A DNA stretch of 12,869 nucleotides from Smittium culicis (taxonomy: Eukaryota; Kickxellomycota; Harpellomycetes; Harpellales; Legeriomycetaceae). Positions 1-8,756 of this stretch are shown one piece after another. Under the pieces are notes generated by a model. That model was not told the DNA's origin. It worked only from the letters and a program-made list of their open reading frames with translations, and did not search any database. Within the stretch, counting starts at the first letter, position 1. Each line of letters begins with the position of its first letter. A program made the position numbers and the translations under genes. The stretch lies in the NCBI GenBank assembly GCA_001970855.1, contig LSSN01003999.1, positions 1 through 12,869 on the forward strand, read 5' to 3'.

Positions 1-486
1 ATATTTTTAATCAAAATTAAACTTCGTTCTACTTTTGAGTAGGTTATTTTGTGTGAATGTAATTTTAGGTACAGTTATTTACCATGCGTCTCGGATCGCA
101 AGAATACACACAGAGACTGATCTCGATTCTGTGTATTTTCTCGCTGACTGTTGGAAGCCTCTAGGGTGAGATTGCAATATAATTAATCTCGATTGATACG
201 GGAGTGTCATAATCATATTTTGTGTCCCATTTTCCTCCCAATTTAATCATTAAATTATATAATAGATCCTCAAAAAGATCTTATTAGACCAGGTCATTCC
301 CTCTTCCATCTCGCCCGCATCTCAATCTCAACCAAATTTTACCCTTTATAAAGAAAGCATAATCATTTCCATGAAATATTATGCCTTTTTTTTTTCTCAG
401 AGAGAATATTAAACATAATTTAAAAGTATACTAAAAACTACTATAAAAATATTTATAAAGTTAAAAAAATTTATAAAAATAAGTTT

Positions 487-591
487 TCAACCGACCCCCC
501 TCCACCGCTCTAGTAGCTCCATACCCACTGGGCATTGGTTCAGGGTATGAAATATATGCTGTCCAACAAATTTACTTCCTCCTAGTTCCTT
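487..591 (-). other. GC-rich island with short open frame, possible repeat relic
   Basis: A GC-rich patch in AT-rich DNA is open for 34 codons on the minus strand, ending in TGA at 487-489, with no ATG at its beginning. The conceptual peptide contains CPVGMELLERWRG. The plus strand carries the inverted pair CATACCC/GGGTATG around 520-548 and a C6 run near 495. Composition unlike the neighbourhood, with no start and no extension, fits a fragment of an old repeat or transposable element better than a gene. I do not recognise the family. Confidence 0.25.
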
Positions 592-674
592 TCATATTTT
601 ATAATTTTTTAAAAATTAATTCAAAAAATCTTATAAACTCGCTATAATTATTCCTGCTCTAGTCCTGCTTAATT

Positions 675-739
675 ACAGTCCATGACAGGGATATATATAT
701 ATATATATATATATTCAAACAGGTTGAATTCTGGACTGT
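675..739. repeat. (AT)12 microsatellite inside an inverted repeat
   Basis: A perfect (AT)12 tract at 691-714 is flanked by ACAGTCCA (675-682) and its reverse complement TGGACTGT (732-739). A smaller pair, TTCAA and TTGAA (715-729), lies within. The AT tract is self-complementary, so the whole segment can fold as a nested cruciform or hairpin. Confidence 0.7.
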
Positions 740-1390
740 GAGTTATTTTAGGGAATATATTTCCAAATTGTCCTCAAATATTGTATACTGAACGAACAAC
801 TAAAATAATTTTTTTCTGATCGAGATACTATTTTCAACAAAAAGAACAGATTCGATGGAGTATTCCGATCTTTTTCGTATCTCCACTGCCATTAGATAGC
901 AAATAAAAATTTCATTTAGGCCTCTTACTATATGTTACAAAAATGTGAGTTGGTCATAGCTGGAGTATCTTAAAAAAATTCTGAACTTGGGTGCGTATTG
1001 CGATTACATATCTTGGTACCTGGGGGGTATTTATGGAGGGTTAATATGGTTTTGATAGAGAATTTTTGGCCACAGAAATTTCATAACTATGAAAAAGGAA
1101 ACGTTATCCTATGTAATGGATGAAAAATATATCATCACTGATCCTTAAGGGCGAGTTTCTAGGAAAATTTTTTATTTCTTTATCGTATATAATAGTATCA
1201 CACTTTGATCTAAATTTTAATTGAGCTTATGAAGTGAACGCTTTAAATTTTTTTTGAGCGCCGTTGAATTTTTATGAGCCTGGGAGTATAACAATGCTAG
1301 AAAAGTTTGACTAGCTATTTTCCAAGTTTTTATTAGAAAGCATCTAGGTTGCAAGTGGTGCGAATGAATTGCTTGTATCAAATATTTTGG

Positions 1391-2456
1391 TTGGCTGAAT
1401 AATTCTTATTGTTTGTTTTTAGTAAAGGCTATTGGCTGTATTTAATTTCTTAATGTGACTTGTTATAGGTTATTAATTTTTTTATTAACTAATTTTAGAA
1501 GCTTTTCAAGCTGTAAAGGGCAAGATATTTGATACGATATTTATTATAAATTAAAATAGTCATAGGCCAAAAATGTAGATGTAATTTATTCAATAAAGAA
1601 TAATACTAGAGCCGGTATAAGGGCGAGGAATAAGATACTGTGACAATAATACGTGTTGAGAAACGTAGCCTTATCTTTGGGATGGCTAAACTTATAATTA
1701 TATACCTATCTTTGGTGTTTACTTGCTGAAAATTAATTTATTATCAGTATATGTAGATTGTTTATAAAACAATACAATGGTCAGTCTAATATTATTGGTC
1801 AATAGAGGCAATAGGAGTTACGCGCGTTACAAAAACTTCGTATTGAATTATTACTCAATAAAGAAAACAACACTTTTTTTTATCAAACAATTCTTTCAAT
1901 TTAAAACTAAAAAATTTTAAAATAGAAGTGCCTTATATACTCTGCCAACAAAAGTAATAATATGAAAATGTTCAGCCCAATAATTTTGAACTGTAGTTAA
2001 GTGCTTCATAAGAAACTGCCATGTAATTTACTGTCTGAATAAGGAGTATACAAGTGATTTTTCACTGTAATTTTTTCATTCGATAAAACGCCAAATACAT
2101 TTTACGGCCAATGATATTAAAGTCTGAGTTCATAAGTGTTTACAAATATACATTTCTATAGTAAGAAGTGGACTAAATGAATTTATAACTAGCATTTGTT
2201 GGCGGCTGGAATCATTTATTTTGTGATTCATTGGTCCAATAATAATAACCTTCGAAAACTACTCGCCATCTATGAGCTTCTCATATTACTGAGCTCTTAA
2301 TCCAGTCAGGTCCAATAATATTCGAGTCTTTTTTGTGGTCTTTGCTCAAGTTCATGCTGATCCGCTAACTACGCATAACTGTTGGCTAGAAAAAGAAAGC
2401 TTAATCGTTTATTGGATTTCAATTATTCTAATGTAATGTCTATTGGCCGAATAATT
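1391..2456 (+). repeat. Dispersed 14-mer TTGGCYGAATAATT, two copies
   Basis: TTGGCTGAATAATT at 1391-1404 and TTGGCCGAATAATT at 2443-2456 differ at one base. The second overlaps an ATTGG box, and CCAATAATTTTGAA at 1977-1990 resembles the part after the TTGG. These may be variants of one regulatory element or chance matches in AT-rich DNA. Confidence 0.35.
1794..2446. promoter_or_regulatory. CCAAT-box cluster upstream of the CFIm68-like gene
   Basis: Eight CCAAT pentamers lie within 653 bp: plus-strand copies start at 1977, 2108, 2236 and 2312, and minus-strand copies (read as ATTGG) start at 1794, 2230, 2411 and 2442. Four of them extend to CCAATAAT (1794 on the minus strand, 1977, 2236, 2312). 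The copies at 2230 and 2236 form the palindrome ATTGGTCCAAT. At this base composition about one pentamer per 600 bp is expected over both strands. CCAAT is the core site of the NF-Y/HAP trimer in eukaryotes, so a promoter or upstream activating region for the gene starting at 2669 is the simplest reading. A divergent leftward transcript is possible but no gene is visible there. An ACGCGCGT palindrome lies at 1820-1827. Confidence 0.5.
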
Positions 2457-2668
2457 TGAAACAAAATAGACAGACATTCTAGAGCTTTAACTTGTATACA
2501 ATTCAGATGAGTAACTTATTCATAGCTAACTACTAAAATGTTTGTTGTACCAGTCTTCTCCAAATATTCATCTTAACATCCCCTCACCATCTCTATCATT
2601 ATTTTCATTCAGGCAATTTATTTTAATAAATATACATAATAAGCCCAGAATAAGGCAATATATCCAAT

Positions 2669-4724
2669 ATGGCCGACGATGACACTTTCGATTTATACGA
2701 TGAAGATTCCTTTTTGCCCCTGGATAAACATGTATTAAAATATTATTCCATATAAACATTTATATATATAGCTCAAGTATATTCGATTTTCTTCCATCAT
2801 CCTATGTTTTTTTTTTCTAGGATGATTCAAATTTAGTTCAGGAAAAGAAGAGAAAGCATATAGACGATGATTTGTTCGAGGGATTTATCGACAATAACAA
2901 TAAGGTAATAACGTTTTTTTAACTGTGGATATTAAACTTATTTTCCTTTCATTTTAGCCTTCTTTAACTTTTACCCGCCTTCATCTTTCTAAATAAAATA
3001 GGACTCTGTAATTTCAGACGCTGGAAAAAACGATATTTCTCAAGATTCTTCTATTGGAGGTTTTTGTAACTTTATTATATCTACTCAAAAACTTATTTAT
3101 TTATATACATTTTTCTTAATTTTATTGATAATAAAAAATATTCAACTCAATCCATACGAAAAGAAATATCCTACTCTTCAGAATAAATTTCTACATACTT
3201 AGCTTTTATCTCATACCTTTACATTACACCCTAAAACGCTCCTAAAGATTAAAAAGTCTTCCACGTCATATCAGTTATTATCTGCAAAAGATGCTTAGTT
3301 TTATGCTTTTTTTTCTATTTCTTTTTGTGAACAGCTATGGGTTCACTTTCAATAAAATTGAGAAAAAATTTTTTTTCTGTAATATGCTTTAATAACAAAA
3401 AATTTCAAAAACAATATCTAATTATCAACCTAATTGAAAAATTATAACAGATGCTGATCAAAGTAAGAACGAAGATACCCCTAAACTACCTACAATCCTT
3501 TCCCTATCTGATTTAGGCTGGGTAATTAGATTTTATCTATAGCTATCTCTCATTTACACAAAAAATACAAATAAATTAGAGTATTCATTTATTTCTCTTT
3601 ATATAGTGGGTATCCGAAAATAACATTAGAGATGTATGTAACCAGGCTGGTATTGGCGGCGATATTAAAGAACTTCAATTTCAAGAAAATAAGTCTAATG
3701 GAAAGTCTAAAGGGTAAGCAAATATCTCAATATGGTTTTCGTTTGTTAATCCTTTCTTTAATACCACAAATTAACTATTATAACTCAATTGAGATGGTTT
3801 AAAATAAATTAACATTTCACCTGATAATATTATTTAAAAAAATAGAATTGTTCATATAGAGTTCACCACACAAGACTCTTGTAAAAAAGCAAAACTCAGA
3901 TTTGACCAAGCGTAATTTCTATAATTTCTTAAATTTCTTACATTTTTTTCTTTTTCGCCTTCTTCGATGTTTCATTTCTATTGTATTTTTTTAATAACTC
4001 ATCAATCCTTTACGATATTTGTATATTTAATTTCATTAGAAAGCTTGGTGGAAAATACTGTATTGTAAAATTCATTAATCCTGACACCCCTTTCTCAAAA
4101 CTTAATGAAAGTTCCAGTATGATTCAAATTTGTTCTTTTTTCCTTGTTTATTTTTAATTATTTTCTTTGTCTAATTTTCCTATTTCATCCTTTAATTTTC
4201 TAGATACTGATTCTCCTATAAAAAAGCCTATAACACCTCAGCCCCCTATTAGCGATTTCAGATTTAACATGATCCCTCCAGCTCAGCTTGTTCCAGGGTT
4301 GCCTCATATGCCACCAATTCCAAACGTTCCTATGAATAGGATGCCCATGAATTTCGCAATGCCCATGGGTTTTCAGATGAATAACATGGCTATGAATCAG
4401 CACAACTTACAAATGCATCAACACATGGTTAGGTCTCAGCTAGCTGCACAAATGCGCCCAGGAATGGTTTTACCTCAAATGCCAATGAATGTTGGACCCC
4501 ATCGTAAATCCTTTTCAAATTATCTTTTTTTCCCCTAAAAAAATAACCTGTCTTTACTTTAAAAAAACAAATCTCCATTTTATTAATTAGAATCTCGGCA
4601 GCAGTTCAATGTAATGAATTCAAACAGCGCCAATCTAAACTTACAAAATCAGAACCAAGCCCAGAATCAGCAGCAAAACCAACCCGGACATCCCCAACAA
4701 AAAAGGAAAATTGATGAGTCATAA
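2669..4724 (+). CDS. CFIm68-like (CPSF6/CPSF7-type) RRM protein, nine exons
   Basis: Joined exons 2669-2731, 2821-2904, 3002-3065, 3451-3521, 3607-3713, 3846-3911, 4040-4116, 4204-4503 and 4591-4724 give one 321-residue frame ending in TAA. All introns are GT...AG, and every chosen donor begins GTA. Residues 1-80 are acidic (MADDDTFDLYDED) with a basic KKRKH patch at 30-34. An RRM spans about 85-166, with the DLGWW motif (91-95), NGKSKG (125-130) and RNP1-like KGIVHIEF; the order and spacing match the CPSF6 RRM, which carries NLTWW and NGQSKG. RNP1 lacks the usual aromatic residues, as in CFIm68, whose RRM mainly contacts CFIm25. Residues 200-277 are Met/Pro-rich, 279-316 Gln/Asn-rich, and the end is KRKIDES. 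The RS-like tail of animal CPSF6 is absent. By family, the role would be nuclear poly(A)-site selection in cleavage factor Im. Another RRM protein remains possible. Confidence 0.75.
3066..3450 (+). other. Intron 3 of the CFIm68-like gene, length outlier
   Basis: At 385 nt this intron is about three to four times longer than the other seven (85-132 nt). The donor GTAACT at 3066 fits the GTA pattern of the others; GTTTTT at 3060 would also keep the frame, giving GD instead of GGFY at the junction. The acceptor is ATAACAG ending at 3450, preceded by a branch-like CCTAAT. The frame of exon 3 stays open for 47 codons into the intron, to TAG at 3200-3202. A candidate cryptic exon at 3335-3378 has good splice signals but is 44 nt long and would break the frame. 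Confidence 0.6.
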
Positions 4725-4849
4725 TCATACACTTTTTTTTATAAAAAGTTAGTATTTTAAGTATACACTTAATTTTTCTATTCCTCCTATTTTGTTTATA
4801 TTATTACTTGTTATGCCTTCAACATTTTTTAAATAGATTCATTTTTTTT

Positions 4850-4861
4850 GGGGGGGGGGGG
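4850..4861 (+). repeat. G12 homopolymer after a T8 run
   Basis: Twelve consecutive G residues follow eight T residues, about 125 bp after the stop codon of the CFIm68-like gene. Such a run is striking in DNA this AT-rich. It could be a mononucleotide microsatellite, a stacked-G structure in the 3' region, or a sequencing or assembly error in length. Confidence 0.85.
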
Positions 4862-4893
4862 TTCTATTTTTAACTAAACAAAACATTAATTTT

Positions 4894-4926
4894 AATAAAC
4901 TTTATTTGAACCAAAAAAAAAAAAAA
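4894..4926 (+). terminator. Possible poly(A) signal followed by A14
   Basis: AATAAA at 4894-4899 forms the palindrome AATAAA-C-TTTATT (4894-4906), so it could serve both strands. A run of 14 A residues follows at 4913-4926. It lies 170 bp beyond the stop at 4724 and is the first exact AATAAA downstream. The arrangement also resembles the tail of a retroposed transcript, but no gene body precedes it. Confidence 0.35.
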
Positions 4927-6231
4927 TAACAGTAAAACAACAAAATTTAATTCTGGATTACATAAATTTTTTCAAAATTTTTTATAACTATTTTTCATTC
5001 TTATTGTCAAAGCGGTATAACTATTACTTTTTATTTATTTAATAAAACTTGATTATATGCGAGATTTGGTATAGCGCTTAAGTATATAGTTTAGTTTTTG
5101 CGATAATCAGGCTCTAAATCATTTCTTTCGGAGCGGGATCTTAGCTACATTAGTTATGCTGTTTGGTTTTATTGGCACACTAATAGAACGATCAACCGCT
5201 ATTTCAACTCAATGACCGTTGAATTAAAATTTATTCCAGAAACGAACATTTTTATTTATATGATTCTTTTACAAATTTTCTAATGAATCGCAGAAAAAAA
5301 TTTGCAGACCTAATCATGAAGTAACGAGCCACAGTAAATTTGTTACTAAAGATGCTTTTGAATGTTCATATTAAAGTTTGATATAGTGAATTGAAATTTT
5401 GGCAATGTAGCAACCCACTCATTAGTATTGACTGTGTATTTCCAATTTTGAAATTTCCTGTTATTAAAATATTTACTTTATCAAATGGGTAGTAAGTTGA
5501 ATACAGTGAATTTATGAAAATATAAACTGTTGTAAAAAATATCATAAATTATCTTTGAATATAAACAATTAGCCAAATAGCCAGATTTAAAGATGAAAAC
5601 GATATTTTTTATCAAATATAATACTTTATTAACCATTGCTGTTAAAAATGAGAACCAAAGTAATAATTTAGTATGGATAAAGCACAAAAAAACCACTTCA
5701 ATCAAATTAGGTTTCTCAATTTACCAGCATTAAACTTCGAATGCTAACATGTTAGTGAAAATTTCACATCGATATAGAAGATATAGATAAAAAATAAGTA
5801 GTTTAATAGCTATTGAAAGAGTTATTCATTCAGTAAAAACCCAAAAAATTACAGGTTATCAATTTTAATGAAAATTTTCTGTATTTTTACTCTCCGAACC
5901 CTTAGAACTCTTAAAACTTTAATAAGCTTTCAGGAAGCTTTATGTTTAATTTATTTTTAAACATTTCAAGAAAATTAATCAATTATTTGTCTATTTTTAG
6001 AAACACGATTTCAAATTATAAAATTATAAAATTCTTTTTAGTATATAATTTTAGAGTGTGTATTATTTAAATTTTCGCTATAAACAAATAATATATAACA
6101 ATTATGCGACATTAACACACATATATATATAGACATACTTTATTCAAGCGAATAATAAAAATGGGAAAATGGAAATTCTTTTTTTACTCTAAAAGAGAAA
6201 TATTTGAAAATTTGATGCAATAAAAACTTAA

Positions 6232-6421
6232 TCCGTTAAATAAGAATCTTAAATTCAAAATTACCTTACCAAAAATTTCCCCCCTTGAGAATAAATTACT
6301 CTTAAGCGACACCAAAAGCTGTACATAAGCTTGATATCTATTCCGTTCGAAGAATATTTATTTAATTAATAATACCAATATTCTGCTGTATTTTATATTG
6401 AATTATTACTTTTATTAACGG
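6232..6421. repeat. Weak terminal-inverted-repeat-like pair
   Basis: TCCGTTAA at 6232-6239 and TTAACGGA near 6414-6421 are inverted copies about 190 bp apart. The similarity continues imperfectly inward as ATAAG against CTTTTA. The size would suit a small MITE-like element, but the arms are short and no target-site duplication is evident. Confidence 0.2.
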
Positions 6422-6540
6422 ACTGCTTCTAACCACAGTCATCAAGCCTACTTGAAGCTATGCCTGGGTGGATATTTCGGTTGGTAGATCGATCCCATTT
6501 CCCTTTAGGTACGCAGCCAGTAGACCGGCAGAGGAATTTA
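6416..6540. other. GC island in the AT-rich desert, possible repeat relic or ncRNA
   Basis: The 120 bases from 6421 to 6540 contain 58 G or C (48 percent), while both flanks are strongly AT-rich. Small hairpins can form: GACTG/CAGTC, TCAAG-CCTA-CTTGA, TGGG/CCCA enclosing GAT/ATC, and GCCAG-TAGA-CCGGC with one mismatch. Several frames are open. The longest is 41 codons on the minus strand (stop at 6429-6431), with the string CVPKGKWDRSTNRNIHPG and no start. TTTCGGTTGGTAGA looks like a tRNA D-arm, but no matching T-arm or acceptor follows. A fragment of a mobile element or a structured RNA are the two readings; I cannot name a family. Confidence 0.3.
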
Positions 6541-6745
6541 TTAGTATTAGAATATTAGTTTTTTAATGCCTTGTATCAATTATAATATATTTGTAGTTAA
6601 CTATACCGCATAGTTTCTAATATTGTTATTGCACCAATAAAATCTTGTGATAAAAAAAATTACAAAGTTGATTATTATTTAATTTTCAGTAAAAAATAAT
6701 ATTACCTGCTACTGAAAGATCAATATTGAATAATGAAATTCGCAT

Positions 6746-6796
6746 TTATCTATAATATTACAAACTTTTCAGGATTCTTGTTTTTATTATAGATAA
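6746..6796. repeat. 12-bp perfect inverted repeat (hairpin)
   Basis: TTATCTATAATA (6746-6757) and TATTATAGATAA (6785-6796) are exact reverse complements separated by 27 nt. The loop contains ACAA and TTGT, which could add an inner stem. No neighbouring gene makes it an obvious terminator. Confidence 0.6.
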
Positions 6797-8734
6797 GAAA
6801 ATTACAATAGAATGTAAATTTCCTTATATCTCGCGCTTTCAATCGACAATTCTTTATCTTTGAGTTTATATTTCATTATAAAATCTATGATTAATAATAA
6901 AAAAATAGTAATTTCGCCTCTATTTTATATCAGATTAGCTTAAATATAATATTTTTTATATGTATGAATCGCTTGGATTAGTTAACCCGAATCAATCAAA
7001 GTTATGAGCTCATAAAAAATTTCTTTTTTAGCTTAGCTTAAGATTATCCTAATATTGCTCCTTTTATTTATTTTTACTATTATTATACTAAATCAAGTTT
7101 AATTTTCATTGAATATTCATTTATTTATATTTTAAAAATATACACTTGGAAACTAATTGATTCTTTAGTATTATAATACTGATATTAAATTTTAGTTTTT
7201 TGGGTTTTATATTTAGCTACAACTTAATTTAACTGTAATAAGGTATCTAAAAAATTACATATGATAAACAGTATTATGCAAAAGAAGTCATTGATACTAT
7301 TAATACGATATTTTCTTGTATTCAAAAGTATAATCTAAATAATATTAATGAGGATTGATATAAATTTTGATATTAAATTTTTAGAAATCTTGAATGATTT
7401 TTGATATCTTTTTTCTAGAAAGCTTAGTTGGATCTTTCATATATAATTTTTCTCAGTAACTTTTCTTTGCATGATAGCCATTTTTGCGTACTAAATAATT
7501 TTGAAGTTCGATAGATATTATTTTTTCTTTATCTTTATTATAATTATGGAAATCTTATTGACTTTAGAGTATCTGTAACAGCGATTGAAAAAATTATACA
7601 ATTATTTTATTAAAAAAATATGAAAGATTAGTGTAAAATCATTCAAAAATGTTATTTTTAAGCTAGCTTCTTATTGTTTCATCTGAAAAAAGTGTTTATA
7701 TATGTTTGTAAATTATAATTTGTGAAAATTTTTAGTAACATGACTGTTCTTTATCACAATTTTCATATAACTATCGAATTTAATAAAAAAAGATTGAGAT
7801 TGAGATTAAAAAAAAAAAGCCTAAATTCGTTTCTTGCATCAGTTGAAAATTTAAAAGGTCTTTAAAAATAATATGTCTATGTAATTTTTAATATTAAATA
7901 ATTCAAAATCTAATTTATATAAATTTTTTTTCTTAATAGCGTGATATACAATATTTATAACTTTTTAAAAAGGTTGAAAATAATATGTCGAGTAATTAAA
8001 ATAGAAACTCTATGGATAATAATCAATCGTATTGAGATTAGGAATCCTAAATTTTTTATAAAATATTTGTACATGTGAGGATATTTAATTAAAAAAACAA
8101 ATATTAAATATTAAAGCATTTTTCTTAATGTAGAGTCAAAAATTTTATGTGTGAGAATAGCCCTTTTTTTTTTCGAAACTAGAAGATTGTGTATAAATTT
8201 TTATTAACAAAATATTAACTGAGAATAGAACTGTGTAGTAGTACATATTATTAATTTAAATAAATATTTATAAACATACAATTTTATTCGATTTTACTAT
8301 AAACCGAAAATAATATTTTTTCGGATTCTATTAATTAAACTCATAAGATCGTATTTAATTTGAGATTAGAATTGTTTCCACCTATAATTTATTCAATCAA
8401 AAATATTAGGTATTGTCAATAAAGTTCTATTTGTTTTTTTATAAATATTTTCGATAAACTAAAAATATTAATCAACTATGTATTAATATTACTACTTCCA
8501 AATTTAAACCATAATTAATTAATGGTGCTAAGTAATAAGTCATTTAATCAATATAATTTATAGCTATGATGGTTACAATTAGATAAAAGAGAAATAAATA
8601 GTATAAGGTACTGTAACAGGAATTCTTAACATCTTTTACATAAGCATTACTGTACATTAGAAATGAATTTTTAAGAAAAGTAAATTAATTAGCTTATAGG
8701 TTTCTTTAAATTTCTTCGAAAGTAACCATTTCAG

Positions 8735-8756
8735 TATAATTTCAATATAATTTCAA
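8735..8756 (+). repeat. Tandem 11-mer duplication
   Basis: TATAATTTCAA occurs twice head to tail (8735-8745 and 8746-8756). It is probably replication slippage in AT-rich spacer DNA. Confidence 0.8.

Larger units (their letters stand above)
1..1793. other. Left intergenic region without a recognised gene
   Basis: I can support no gene here. Stop codons are frequent in all frames. The longest open stretches I followed are 49 codons without a start (974-1120, +), 26 codons from an ATG at 84 (+) and 34 codons without a start (487-591, -). Three stretches (about 60-165, 287-336 and 485-595) are clearly richer in G+C than their surroundings and may be remnants of a repeat or mobile element. The rest is AT-rich and shows only short tracts. 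A terminal exon of a gene entering from the left, spliced at the TTTTAG ending at 68 and stopping at 164, cannot be excluded but rests on very little. Confidence 0.6.

Noticed and set aside
110..116. ACAGAGA as the U6 snRNA box
   Set aside because: The neighbouring AGC motif and the rest of U6 are missing.
974..1120. 49-codon plus-strand open frame
   Set aside because: No start near its beginning, no recognisable motif, and a length expected by chance.
2568..2759. 63-codon minus-strand open frame
   Set aside because: It lies antisense to the start of the spliced gene, has no family resemblance, and its codons reflect the opposite strand.
2951..2957. Alternative acceptor ATTTTAG for exon 3
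   Set aside because: In the required phase it meets TAA at about 2994, so the acceptor ending at 3001 is preferred.
3335..3378. Extra exon in intron 3
   Set aside because: Good acceptor and GTAATA donor, but 44 nt would break the frame; the nine-exon model already gives a complete RRM.
4200..4403. 67-codon minus-strand frame
   Set aside because: Antisense shadow of the Met-rich exon; CAT/ATG complementarity makes it His-rich.
4167..4538. 123-codon plus-strand frame taken as a separate gene
   Set aside because: Most of it is exon 8 of the spliced gene. The first residues come from intron 7 and the last from intron 8; a junction at 4204 and one at 4503 restore the full frame.
5107..5280. 58-codon plus-strand open frame in a slightly GC-richer stretch
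   Set aside because: It follows a stop directly, has no early ATG and no splice partner, and matches no family I know.
5481..5705. 74-codon minus-strand frame
   Set aside because: Made mostly of Phe, Ile, Leu, Lys and Tyr, as AT-rich noise gives, with no recognisable motif; a frame of this length is expected by chance in 5 kb.
6340..6360. GTTCGAA as a tRNA T-loop
   Set aside because: Read as a T-arm the flanking stems do not pair; the pairing present is the hairpin TATTC/GAATA.
6463..6505. tRNA-like string TTTCGGTTGGTAGATCGATC
   Set aside because: The D-arm likeness is not followed by an anticodon stem, a GTTCRA T-arm or a pairing acceptor stem.
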